Positions 23,228-35,175 of a stretch of DNA of 64,000 nt are shown here, piece after piece; the stretch's first letter is position 1, and each line of letters begins with the position of its first letter. Made by a program: the position numbers and the translations under genes. The notes below the pieces were generated by a model. It was not told where the DNA came from, did not search any database, and saw only the letters and a list, made by a program, of their open reading frames with translations. Source of the stretch: Rosellinia necatrix. Lineage: Eukaryota; Ascomycota; Sordariomycetes; Xylariales; Xylariaceae. The stretch lies in assembly GCA_021209875.1 (NCBI GenBank), contig JAGYVD010000007.1, positions 2,046,001-2,110,000 of the forward strand, read 5' to 3'.

Positions 23228-25730
23228 ATGGCCAACCCCTTTCGGCATGGGTCACCGGGTATGGGTTCGGATGGGACATACTCGGGTTTCTTGCCCCGGG
23301 CCGGCAGTCCCTTTGCGCCTGTAGTGTCTGGCTCGAGTGTATCCGTCATTTCCCCGCCCCTCCGATCTAACCGCGTATCCTACCTATTAAATCCCGCCGG
23401 GGAGTCAACCTCGGAACTATATTCCACATTACCTTCATCGCAGAGCTCCATATTAGACGCAGAACGCAACGACTACTCGCCCGATGGGGTTGCCCCAAGC
23501 CTAGGGTCGCGTGTACCCCAGCTGCCGTCCTTTTCCAGGGCTTTTGAGATGTTCATGCCTCGTGGGGGCCTGGATATGGATGCATCATGGACGCCAGGAC
23601 AGGACAACACTGGTTTCTTTGTTCCGTCCTATCTCAAAGGGTCGAGTTATATAACAAAATTGGAGGATGACCATCGAGCGAAGCAGGCCCAAAAAGAGAA
23701 CCATCGACCTGGAGGCAGCCTCTCGGTTGCCTCCCCAGATACCCCCTCCAGCGGCAAGACACCGACATCTCATCATGGCATAGCCTTCGACCTCGTTGAG
23801 CGGGCGCCACCGTTTGAACATACCTCAACAGTCCCTCCGTTACCGACGCGTTGGAATAAGGACGATAAACTTGGTGCCCTGGAGGTTTCGGCAAACGGAT
23901 TGGAAGTGAAATATAACCCTGCACTACGACCAACAAGAGAACAAGACCACGAAATAAGTGCCATACGCGCAGACCACCCCATGCCATCACAGGCCGGTAT
24001 TTACTACTTTGAAGTGACACTGCTTCCAAAGAGAAGAGACGAGTGCGGCGTTTCCGCAAAATCTTATTATGTCTTGATGCGCCATACTAACACCATGTTA
24101 TATAGACCCGCTACCGTATGCGTCGGATTCGCTGCCAAAAACGTGTCGCTAGCTAGACCACCAGGCTGGGATCAGGAGTCATGGGGTTACCACGGCGACG
24201 ACGGCGAACTCTATTCTGGTGGAAACGTGGGTAAGAAATACAACGAAACGACCTTTAGTGCTGGGGATATCGTTGGGTGCGGGGTAAATTTCAGGACAGG
24301 GCAGGCCTTCTTCACGAAGAATGGAAAGAATCTAGGTTGGTGCTCTTCCCATCTCGATCAAATGACGCAACTAAAGTTTCCCGCCAGGCCCTGCATTTCG
24401 TGACATAAAGGGCAAGCTATACCCAGTCGTGGGTATCAAGAAGGCTGGCGAGATTATCCGTGTCAATTTTGGACAAACTCCGTTCGTCTTCAAGATTGAC
24501 AAAGTGATAGAGGTATGAAAACAGACCACTACCTCGTTTCCCATGGCGTCACCCTATGCTCCCGACATGATTGCATCCACTAATTCATTGTTTGTATGAC
24601 TAACATGGGGGTTCCTCTACAGAAAGAGCAAAACATCATTAGAAAGTCAATCGCTAGGACAAGGTGTGTCGACAAATGCAAATTTAGCCACAACATGGAG
24701 CTTACTGTGATAGGATCCACAAACTCGTGCCATCCCACCCAAGCGAGACAGAATTAATTCAAAAACTGGTGAGTTATACCAGTTGCCCCCGACGAGCTAT
24801 ACCACGAGATTCTCACGCTACTTAGGTTCTGCAATTCCTACAACATGATGGCTATGTTGAAACAGCTCGAGAATTTGCTAAGGAGATTCATGCTGAACAA
24901 GGGGCGTTAAATAATAACCCCGCTATCCCGGTCATGGGTATAAATATTAAGGATGATGATGATGCCCATCAAAGGCAACGTATGCTCTATCCCCCTCCCA
25001 ATACGATATGCAACTAAGTATCCGAATAGGCATACGGAGAGCAATCCTCGAGGGTGATATCGACAGGGCGCTGACATTAACGAACACCCATTACCCACAA
25101 GTGCTTACAAACAATCAACACGTATATTTCAAATTAAGGTGTAGGAAGTTTGTTGAAATGGTCCGCAAGGCTGAGGAATACAACAATGCCGATACGGAAA
25201 ATAGCAACGGGCACTCTTGCGATGACATGCCTAACCAGATGGACGTCGACGAGAATAACCTGTCGGATACTATGGAGGACGATTTTATGGAATCCCAGGC
25301 CGACCCTGAGGCCATATTGAAGGACACAATTGCATACGGCCAAGCGTTGCAAGCCGAGTTCAGGGATGACTCTCGACGGGAGGTGGGCAAGGCTCTGGAC
25401 GATATATTTGCTCTGCTTGCCTACCCTAACCCGTTTCAGGTCAAGGAAATTGCGCCTCTCCTGGATAGAAAGGGACGAGTAGCAGTTGCCGAAGAATTAA
25501 ACTCGGCTATTCTCTGTAAGTTTTAAGCCCTACACGCACACTGCTTTCTGGTCTCCATCCTCTGACCGAAATATGCAGCCTCCTTAGGGAAGTCATCCCG
25601 ATCGGCATTGGAAAACTTGTACGGGCAAACTAGTGTCTTACTGGACTATTTGCGAGAAGACGGTGGTCCTGGGTCGCTTGTCTCTATACAGTCTGTGATT
25701 GATGAGATTCCTAAGTCTCAACCGTTCTAA
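23228..25730 (+). CDS. gid1: Gid1/Vid30 (RanBPM-type) subunit of the GID/CTLH ubiquitin ligase
   Basis: Scaffold of the GID E3 ligase that degrades gluconeogenic enzymes. Eight exons: 23228-24042, 24106-24335, 24388-24512, 24623-24663, 24714-24768, 24826-24979, 25030-25515, 25579-25730; sum 2058 nt, 685 aa. The frame closes at every junction and most introns have clear CTAAC-like branch sites. Domains in order: disordered Ser/Pro N-terminus (1-205); SPRY (about 208-388, with YYFEVTLLPKRRDE, GWDQESWGYHGDDG, FFTKNGKNLG, YPVVGIKK); LisH (about 410-445, QKLVLQFLQHDGYVETAREF); CTLH from RIRRAILEGDIDRAL; then an acidic loop and the CRA region to the end. Intron 1 (24043-24105) is 63 bp and stop-free, so retention would add 21 residues inside SPRY. 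First ATG of the frame chosen as start. Confidence 0.92.
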
Positions 25731-28700
25731 GAGAGCCGTTCTTCGATACCCAGCGAGGTTAAACCAAGCCTAGCCGAGCTGGGTTGGATCCGGTATAATA
25801 CCTGCGAGCATAATGATGAGGGCATGACCATCCCCATTTTCATGGAAGCAGGCGACGAAGGGGTAGCCTAAGCATCAAGCAGATTAGGTATGCTTTGTGC
25901 TGCATGTACATGTTAAACTCCCCGTAATCGGGCTTTTCCCCGCAGATATTTGACAGCATTGTGTTGGAATTCTTAATAAGGTCAACATTTGTCCTACTGA
26001 GCCGTTTTTATCCTCGCTCACCACAGTAGTAGTCATAAAAAACAGTCTGTCTGGTGATGAGTCTCCCTAATGATTATTCCAAAAATCTTCGATGCTAAGA
26101 CGCTATCTTTCGTATCTTGTGCTAAAAACCCTGGTTTATGCCATCTGCTCTCTAATATAACCCGATTCGACTCGACCAAACCCCCTCCCACCTCTCTCCC
26201 TCTTGTAAACTCAGGTGCCTAAATCTACTCATATTATAATGACGCGATATCAGCGCATCTAGCCATATGCCAGGCAAAAGGTCGACGACGCCCCTGTCAT
26301 TCCTAACTGTAATACAATCGTATGTATTTTCCCGTTCACAGAAACTTACATAGCCAAATAGATTCGAGACAGGGTCGAGTGGATATTCCGAAAGGGCTGA
26401 AGACGGTGCAGAACAAAAATACACGTAGTATCAATGAATTGCCGTCGAACAGGGCCGAACAGGAAAATGCTTGACAACCCTCTCAAAGCACAACTCTCCA
26501 GGGTTTTATATTGCTTTCTTTTCGCACCATTGCCTAAATATGAAAGCCGCTCGTTGCAGGCGAATCCATAAGCGAGGAATACGGAGCGAAACTGATGGTT
26601 CATACATGACACGGAGGGAGCACAGGGACGCTGGAGGGTCGGTCGTTCACACATCCACGCCCCCTCAAAACGCTGCTTTTATCTGCGGCATGGTGTTCTA
26701 TGTTACATCGCGCCTCGCCTCCCATTGCAGCGGTCCAGCGATCTAGACCCAAACCCAACCCTGTTGCCCCTCGCATCTAGGCTACCATACGGCTACTTAC
26801 GTCGTGTGACGCAATATCTTCCTCCCATGTTGATATATGCGTGCGTATCTGCGGTGCTCGGCCAGCTGGGCTGAAGGATCCGGATCACCTGGGATATATA
26901 TATATATGCAGGCCCCCGGAAGTCCTGGTGAATCAACCAGCAGCCAACAACCATTCGGGTCACACAGCCCGGTCGTCTCACTCTACATCCCAGTACATAT
27001 ATACATATACATACATGCATGCATTGCCCCGGAGCTGTCTATCAGAAGATCGATGTCTCAGCATCTTGTGCATCCAATTGTACTGGCGAATTAGCCTATG
27101 AGACGATAGGGTGCCGGAATGCCGGGAACCACAGGTACACACAACCCAGACCGGGGAAAGGAGTGGGGGAGAAGGGAAGGGGGGGGTTTTCCCGCACACG
27201 TGAAATAGCTACTACGTTTCGGCGAAACATACCCCGCAACCATGTGTTCCTCTTCGCCGACGAACGCTAGGGATGAGGAATACGGGCGACCAAATCCATC
27301 CACCACGGTGCCGAGTTGTGAGCGACCTGTTCCTTCCGGGACAGCCGCGGGAATCCTCCTCACTTCAATCCCCCCTCCGAGATGACCGGGTCGAGATGTT
27401 GTCATTGGTATGGCGCAGAACCTCGCCTCCCCGCCCTATCTCACGTCTCATATTCCAACCCCCCCCCTGGAATGGGTGCCAGGCCCTGCCTATCAGCTTC
27501 TCAGCCAGCCTGCTCCCCTCCGGTTTGGTTTGTCTGCCTGGTTGCCGGGTCGTGACAAGCAACCAAGCAAGCGAGACCGCGCCGCACGCCCACGTTCACG
27601 TTGCATGTCTGCGGGCAGGGGTCCATTTGTCGGAGGGTTCGTTAAAGTGCTAACATACCATATCGACGACATGCTCCCTGGGCGCCGCACCCTATATATA
27701 TATATATTTATACATTTCATGTACCCCGTGGGGGAGCGGCGCGGAGGTTCACTGCCTGCCGTGGAGAGAGGGACGGGGGTTATAAAAAGAAAGAAGCGTC
27801 TTACATGTATGTAGGTCTTTCTTGGATGGCTTCTCCTAAGGCTGACTGGCGGCGTAAGGGGAAACAACACAATCATAGGACCCTGAACCCCTTTTAGATT
27901 TAGGGTTTATCCCGCGAGGGCCGGCGGCGGGCGTCTTACCGATCCATCCCATCCATTCTCGACCGTAATCACGGCGGCGCATGTAGGTTCTCGCTGAGCG
28001 CGAGAGGTGACCTCCAGCGCGCGTTGTTAGCACCAGGAGGTGGAAAGGGGTTGAATGGAGTGGCTCTGCGCGTCGCGCCGCTCTGTCCTGTTGCCATCTC
28101 CTGAGTCAGGTTAGTAAGGGAAGAAGAAAACGAAAATACCAAGTCTAGGCGTACACTACAACAGATGTCTGGGACAGATGTCTAGGGACGGGAGCGCCCC
28201 GACCGACCACGGTGGTCTTAGTGAGGCAATTGTTTCATTCGTGGAATGAGGTCATCTAACACCCATACGAAGTAGAGCGGATGGATAGCCCCCCCTCCCC
28301 AACACGACGTCTCCCTCGCGAAGAGACATTATGAACGAACGAGCTGCTCCCCGTCTCCGTACACTATCGACGCTCGGGCGTGTATTTGCATTCATGCTCG
28401 TATGGACATTCGTATGGGTATCTAATAACTCCCTGGCACCGGGTATAAGACGCTAACAGGCCCAGGCCCGCCTATATAGACGAAGACACGGCGTAAATGC
28501 ATCATTCGAGAAGAAGGGGGAGGGAAGAAAAAAAATAATGAGAGAAAAATTTATCCCGGTTCCTAAGACCCATCCCCTCGGAGACCATGCCGGCAAATAA
28601 GTTACTCCCTTCACGAAAGAGGTCAAGTCCAAGAACCCTCGTCCGCCACCCCTTTCTGCCCAATACATACTATTTACACTACTATTTCAAATCCACGCCC

Positions 28701-30797
28701 AAATACATTATCGGCCCTCCTCGCCAACGTGAACAAGGCCCCCCCCCTCCCCTTCCCTCCCCCTTCCCTCCCCTAGAGGTCCCCTACAGGTCCCCTAGAG
28801 GGGCCGTCCCCGTGCCGTCGTCTAGAAGATTTTGCTGGGACTGTCCTAGGCTGAATAGGGAATAACTCCAGTCCCAGTCCCTCGTTCCCTCTCTCCTTAT
28901 GGAGACTTGGCGCGCGAACCGCCAAGACACGGGGATCTCGCAACCCTTGCTCGCCCCAACGTGCAAGAAAACTTTCATGATCTCACGGTACGTACACTAT
29001 ATATGTGTATGTATGTCTTGGATGTATGGACGTATGGGATGTATGGGATGTATGGATCGATGTATGTATTTATGTACGTACGTATGTACGTACGTATGTA
29101 TATATGTATGTATTGTATGTACGTATGTATTGTATGTACGTATGTATGTTTCTGCATCGGCCCTGAGAAACAAAGGAAGGCGCATCGAGGATTTCAAATT
29201 CCGCATCGCATCGCACATTCTCATTTTCAGGTAATGAGGACGGACATGCGTTGGTGTGGGACTCATGATGTATAGTGCATGCACTGGTATTTGCATATAT
29301 GTAGGTAGTTATTGTTTATTGAATCTTCCTCATTTGAGTTTTCCCTCGCCATTACGGAATTTCGGACTAGATCCGCGGGAGAAACCGTCTCTTTCGCCCC
29401 CCCCCCCGCCTCACTATTGGTACTGTGAGTGTCTATGTAGGCATGTATGTATGTCTGTATTGTATGTATGCAAACCCAATCGCCAAAACGGACCCTGTCA
29501 ATCCAAATTGCTGCCGTCTTCGTGAAGACCCTCATGTTTCGGGTTTCGTGACCTCAACCCCCCATGGCCACTCAGGTGATCTGGTCGCGCCCCCATATAT
29601 TCCAGATTCCCATTTCCAGCTACCGATAATTTGTATTGGGGCGTTTGCTGTGCCTTAGGCCTGCGCCCACTATACCGCTTTCGGTCTATAGTCGGGAATT
29701 CCAGTTTCCGGGGGGGAGAACGTGAGCACGTAGTATAGTTGTTCAACGAAATTTCCTCCCCAGGGCCCTGACCCCCCCTCGTTCCCACCCACAAAAAGTC
29801 TCAGGTGTCCTAGGTCCCCAATCCGGGCCCTCTAACCGCATACATGCCGAGCGGCCCGGAAACTTGTTTCTCCCAATTCCCCCACGCTTTGCGTCAGAAG
29901 GAGGAAGAAGGCGCCCCCTTTGGCGCGCGTGCGCGCAAAACCCTTGTCGATCATCCATTCCATTTCCATCCCATCCATCGTGATGATGACGTCGGGGAGG
30001 GGGAAGCAGGACGAAGGCGAGGAACAATTTCATTGTTTCGTTCCGCCTCGGCCCCCTTCCCCCAGACACCCGACTAAAAAAAAAAAAGACCAAAAAAGAC
30101 GATAGACCAGCATCGCGAAAACCCGAGCAAAATGTTTATGCCAACCGGAAAGAGGGGGCCATGAAAATGCTGATCGCATGCGACCGCATAGCACGGGGCA
30201 ATAAATAACAATTCAAGGGGGAAAAAAAAAAAAAAATGAGCCAGAGAGAAGGAGGGAGAGAGCTGAGATGGGGGGTTGGTTGATCGGTATTACACATTAG
30301 TTAGTTTCTTGGCCGCAGCCCTGAGCGCCCGGACCCCCGGTCCACGGGCACGTGGTGCTACGCGATGCGCGCATCAGAAGGGAACATGTAGGCTATGTCT
30401 GTATGTATGTATGCATGTATGTATCCGGGGGGACAAAAATAACCCCAGTCGAACCTTGCAGCCACTGGCGTCGTACGCTCTCCTTCGCGGCTTAGCAGGG
30501 AGAAGGAAGAGAGAGCGTGGTGCCTCCCTCCACCCCTCCCAGTGTGGTTGTAAGGGATTGGGATAGGGATGCGCCCGCCGTGGCGACGAGAAATAAGTCT
30601 GGGCCGGAGGGCAGGAGGGAAAGGAAGGTGGATTGGCCGGCTGATTGCTGCAGTGTTTACTCGTACGTAGTAGACAAGCAAAACAAAACAAAAAAAAAAG
30701 CCGCTGATACTAGGGAGGGGGGGGAAAGGGGGGAAAAAAGACGAGGGAGCAAGCGAAGAGTGAGAGCGCTGTGGCCCCCCCTTCCCTCCTTCCAGCT
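25731..30797. other. 5-kb spacer with microsatellites and homopolymer tracts
   Basis: Between Gid1 (plus) and the small minus-strand gene, so it receives two 3' ends. No gene is supported; open frames come in overlapping opposite-strand pairs. It contains (TA)n near 26897 and 27697, long C/T tracts (28740-28790), TATG arrays (28998-29150, 29430-29470, 30396-30424), a poly-C run near 29400 and poly-A runs near 30076 and 30222. The first 138 bases continue the Gid1 frame without stop after its TAA. Confidence 0.55.
28998..29151. repeat. TATG/TACG tetranucleotide array
   Basis: About 150 bp of imperfect GTAT/GTAC units (ATGTATGTAT, GTACGTACGTATGTACG). All six frames read as Tyr/Val/Met-Tyr or His/Thr/Tyr-Ile repeats, which explains the odd predicted peptides here. 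Confidence 0.85.
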
Positions 30798-31078
30798 TTA
30801 GGGTGACGATAAGCCGACGTTCTCCATGTCCCGGAGCATGATGGACATCTGGGCACGTCGCGCGGCCTCGGCCACGAGGGTGAAGTCGCGGAGGTAGGGG
30901 TCGGTGCTGTGCTCCTTCTTCTTCTTCGGCCTGGGGGGGGGTGCATGATGACGTTGCTGGACCGTCGGGTTGCGGGGTCTGAGGTGTGAGCCGACGACAC
31001 GGATGATGTGGAGGCCGCTGCTGCCGCTGCCGCTGCCGCTGCCGTCGCCGCCGCTGATGAGGCCGCGACGGCATTCAT
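30798..31078 (-). CDS. Small protein with poly-Ala N-terminus and conserved-looking helical C-terminus
   Basis: Not recognised with certainty. The start (ATG at 31076-31078; an upstream in-frame ATG ends at 31108) gives MNAVAASSAAAT followed by an Ala run and a Ser/Thr stretch, ending in NVIMHPPP. The downstream half, one frame over, reads RPKKKKEHSTDPYLRDFTLV then AEAARRAQMSIMLRDMENVG and a stop. This half has the look of a conserved fungal helix (basic patch, then amphipathic segment). The two halves join at a G9 run (C9 on the coding strand, 30933-30941); C10 would give one product of about 93 aa. Alternatively the C9AG could be a splice acceptor, but I found no donor of the right phase with a good consensus. 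Surrounded by gene-free, repeat-rich DNA. Confidence 0.45.
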
Positions 31079-32599
31079 GGTCGTTGGGCAAAGGTATAAA
31101 GGTGTCATTTTGTATGTGTGTGTATATATATTTATATATATATATATATCTCGCCTTCGTCCTCTCCTTTTCTCTCTATTCTTTTTGAATACAAGAGACC
31201 CACGGTGAGGTTTCAGTAAATTGTTGTTCTTGTTGTTGTTGTAGGTCGTTGATGATGACACACTTTGGGCGTATAAGTTGTAAGTGTGTCCGATAAGCCG
31301 GGGGGTGAGATAGACAAGTGTCCGAGAAATCTGTTTGTTCAACAAACACACACGTCAAGGCGAGACTTGAAGGCACGGGTCAGGATGGTATATTTATATA
31401 AGCAAAGTTGGGATAGGCGAGTATGGCATCCAACGTTCGGTGGTTTCGGTGGTGCAATAGGTTGTAGGGCAGAGTGATACGAAGACGGGGAGACCAACGG
31501 GATGGAACGACGTCGTACGACTACTATTTATGATATTGGAGAAGCCGGGGGGAAATGCCAGGCTGGATAGATGTCTCTTTCGTATGTGGCGTGTAATTAA
31601 CTGTGATGAAAGTGGTTAGACACCGAGAGGGAAAAGAAAAGACAATCGATGAAGGCAGTCAGGCTGTCTTTGTTATAGGTAGGGAGGGCCTCAGGCAGGG
31701 TACAGCATAACCCAACCGAGAATATACCCAAGATGATGTACTGGCGTATGTACTGGCGTACTCAGGGTGGTAAGGCATGCTGGGTAGTTAGTTACATACT
31801 AACACATCAACACACTAACACACGGCGAGTCAAGGGTGCGTTCCTGTCTTCACAAGATCCCTGTGACCCGACTGTTATAGTCCGGGACATGTGATCATTG
31901 GCTGGGAGGTTGATTTGGACTGTACATTGAAAGTTGGTACGCTACAACGAACTACCGCCTAGTGTGACCAGCCCAGTCGTCATACCAAGGACGGTATGTA
32001 CGGTTTTTATGTTTCTATCCTTCCTCCCTCCGCGCCTTGAAATTTTTTTTTTTTTTTACTTCCCTCGCATAGTCGGGAACTAAATCCTTACCCGGGTAGG
32101 CGTCAACACCGGAACCAATAGTATACATCCATACATGACTCTATGGATTGCTTTGAGATTGGCAAGATAGTGCGATCAGGCCGTGGGCTAGTCCGATCGC
32201 GTCGAAATCCCTTTGATTGAATCTCCCTAACACCCAACAAGAACGGGGGGGTGGGAGACATTGATCTATGGACTATGGTGTATGGCTGGCAGGTAACGTT
32301 GGTAAGATCTGCGCTTGTGCCTGCGCATGTTATGTTATTGAATAACAGGTATATGGTTCTTGCCGCCGCGAGCGATAGGCGGGTGGGTGAGGTGAGGGAG
32401 GGGGGTGGGTGATGAAATGAAGAGCCCGAATATACATATCTGGATGTAAATGATGTACTGACTTAAGCCAAAGTAAACCTCAGGTAACACAGCATAACAC
32501 ACATAGATTAACTCTCCATACTGCATGCTGGCGTGCACGCCGCCACTGAGGGAAACAACCTTGGAAGGTGTTCGAGGGGCTGGTTTAGGCGAGCTAGGC

Positions 32600-32737
32600 A
32601 AGTACCCCAGCATGTACATCCTGGGGTACCTACTAATGAATGGTGTCTCGACTCGGAGGCTTCAGACTACCTAATGCACTCTGAATCTATCTACCTTGAT
32701 CGAGTATACAATCCGCATATCACCATCCACAATTGAG
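32600..32737 (+). pseudogene. Possible Ty1-copia protease fragment
   Basis: One frame reads NEWCLDSEASDYLMHSES followed by IYLDRVYNPHI and a stop. It resembles the copia retroprotease stretch EWxLDSGASxHMTxxxxxF...Y, with the catalytic DSG changed to DSE. No further pol domains are found beside it, so at best it is a short decayed relic. Confidence 0.3.
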
Positions 32738-33762
32738 TTCCAAATCCTCACTTGAAGCTGTGATGCATCGTCGTCTGCGATTGGACTGAAACACTGGCGT
32801 TCGATGGAACTATCATCCAATGATACAAGCCGGTCGGAAGATGTATTTATCTATATTGGAGTATCTCCAATCGCAATCTGGGTTCTGATCTAGGCGGCCT
32901 AGTGTGCTTACAAGGTGGTGTCGAGGTAAGAGCCGGAAGCACAGGAATCCCCAGGTTGCAGCAGTCTAATGTATCCAGATTTCCAATCGGGGGATTGGCG
33001 ATTGATGTTGTCAGCGAAGTCGGACTCTCCCTGATCTGAACCTCACCTCACTTACATAGCACATAGCTAGCCAGCTAGCTGCCTACCTACCGACCTACTG
33101 CTACGCTGCTACGACGCTGCTACTGGATGTAACGCCCGGGTCAGAGTCGTCTCAGATGTCTGGCTGATTCATGCCCGGGCGAGATAGGAGCCAAGGCGAT
33201 GTAACCACGGCGGAGGCCAGTATGGTGTACATAGTACTGTAGACCAGATGCGGTCATTTGGTGCGGCGTCGTGATACTCCGTGCGCACCACAACAGATGA
33301 CAGCATGGGCGAAATTCCCGCCCGGCCTCCTCTCTGTCCAGGACGCGCCATGTCAGCCCCACGTCGTACGGCAGATCGCAGGCTGCGGACTGTGTTCTGC
33401 GGCCTGCGGTCTGCGGTCTGCGGCCTGCAACGGGCAGAGGGCAGAAGGGGGCAGAGAGGGCAGAAGGCGTGGACCCAGCCGATGGGGCCGGTGAACATAC
33501 GTCGCCGGAGGAGGAGGGAGTCCCAGGGTTAGGGCGGCTTCTGCGCGGGATGTCACCTTCACCCCCCTCGAGTCAGAAGAATCTGGGCAAGACTCGGGTC
33601 GACAAGTTGGTGATATCGCACTTTCCCCCTTACGAGGGGGACAACGAACATCCCGCCAAGGATACGGCGACGACATCGTTAGGTAATATTGGCGAGTTGT
33701 GGCTTACGATCGCCTACTCGGGGCCCGTAACATCTGTTTGTACGCAGCGGTCACCATCGACC

Positions 33763-33825
33763 AAGCACACACACACAAGCACACACACACACACACAAGC
33801 ACGCACACACCACACACACACATAC
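33763..33825. repeat. (CA)n microsatellite
   Basis: Imperfect CACACA array interrupted by AAGCA units. Accounts for the His/Thr and Cys/Val repeat peptides predicted here. Confidence 0.9.
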
Positions 33826-35080
33826 AGCCGACACAGCATAACAAATATGCTGCCAACAACCAACAGCCAACAACAGCCAACGACAGATAACTAACATGTT
33901 CCTAGACAGTTCCCCCGCTTTGCAGGATTTGGAACTCGGGCGGGCATGCATGCGTACGCGGCCGCTGCGAACGCGGATAATACCCAGAATACACTACCCA
34001 GGTAGACCCAGGCTACACTACCCAGGCCAGTGGAGCCTGGGAACTGCGTTTAGGGCGCGTTCTGGCTCTGGTTTCGAATATATGTCGGCGGGAACCGACT
34101 CTCGACCCCAAATAGTCGATCCACCTGGAGGATAGCTCGAACAACAATGAGGCCTTCCTGGTAGGGGATCCATCGGGCGTTTCCCCAGCGCGCCTGTTCG
34201 AAGCAGTCTAAGCAGGCACTTGGTAGATAAGTCTGCCAGACACGTCAGTAACACCACACACGTCCATTGTCGTGCCCGTGGCCGAACTCCGAGGAGATAT
34301 ACCCTTGGCCGAATAGGGCAAAGTGGTTAAGTTATGTATGGGCTTGTATACTTTACATACCTTACATACATACCTTACATACAGTACTCGCCGATGCATG
34401 AGTGGTTGCTTCTCACGTACAATCGCAAGGATGATGGCTCCGGAGGACCCATGCTCCCCAATCTGTCCACTAACACACACCGGCTGCGTGATCCTGGGGT
34501 TGAACCAGGCACGCATAAATCCTATACAACCTATCCATCCAGACATACCGATTTGCACTTTTGCATGCTGTTATTTATTCGTGCCTGTGTCCCGCGCCCT
34601 GTGTCCTGTGTCTTGAGTCCCATGTGCCGCCTCGACTCCGCCGACAGACAAGGCGCTAGACGACACAGGGTATTCAACACGAGATGCCCAGTGTAGACAG
34701 TGTAGAGAGGAGAGGTGTTCAATACAACCCTGAAGCATGTGTGTATTTTGTACTTCGTACCTAGTGTAGGTAACTTAGTGTAGGTGCATACCAGAGGGTA
34801 CCTGGCAAGCGGGTGGGCCAGGATCAGGATGTGAGAGAACGGCCACCGGAGCCCCACATGATGATGCACCAATCATTAGCCGCTCGCCGGTCCGTCTACG
34901 GCAAACTTAGTTGCAGGACAGGACAGGCACAGTTAGTTTATCGATAAGCACAATATCCAACTCTGTTCGCCATTACCAACCATCCATCCGCAAACCCACG
35001 CCAACACAGCAGCCTACCAAGACCGAGGGAGGTATCTGGTATCTTAGAAGGCCTGTCGATCTGTAACACGAACCACCTGT

Positions 35081-35142
35081 CGGTCAGTCGGTTGGTCGGT
35101 CAGTCAGTCAGTCGGTCGGTCGGTCGGTCGGTCGGTCAGTCA
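35081..35142. repeat. GGTC/AGTC tetranucleotide array in the leader of the Sam35-like gene
   Basis: About 15 units of CGGT and CAGT end some 35 bases before the chosen ATG (35176). The array reads through in frame with the gene as Gly-Arg-Ser-Val repeats, but no ATG lies there, so it is placed in the 5' leader. Confidence 0.85.
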
Positions 35143-35175
35143 TCTCTCAGCACTTGTTCACTTGTTCCTTGTACC

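Larger units (their letters stand above)
31109..35175. other. 4-kb divergent spacer with microsatellites
   Basis: Lies between the divergent small gene and the Sam35-like gene. It holds a (TA)n stretch at 31124-31150, poly-T near 32043, a CA array at 33763-33825 and a GGTC array just before the Sam35-like gene. A possible copia protease relic (32600-32737) is listed separately. Frames at 33350-33900 overlap on both strands and follow GC-rich CTGCGG repeats. Confidence 0.55.

Noticed and set aside
28975..29296. Tyr/Ile/His-repeat peptides predicted at the tetranucleotide array
   Set aside because: Microsatellite read in frame; not a gene, and not a CRISPR array because there are no unique spacers between constant repeats.
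34486..34514. tRNA-like T-arm on the minus strand (CCTGG TTCAACC CCAGG with B-box-like core)
   Set aside because: Only this hairpin fits; no matching acceptor strand, D-arm or anticodon arm was found upstream. GCGTG and CACGC pair directly around it, making a simple hairpin.
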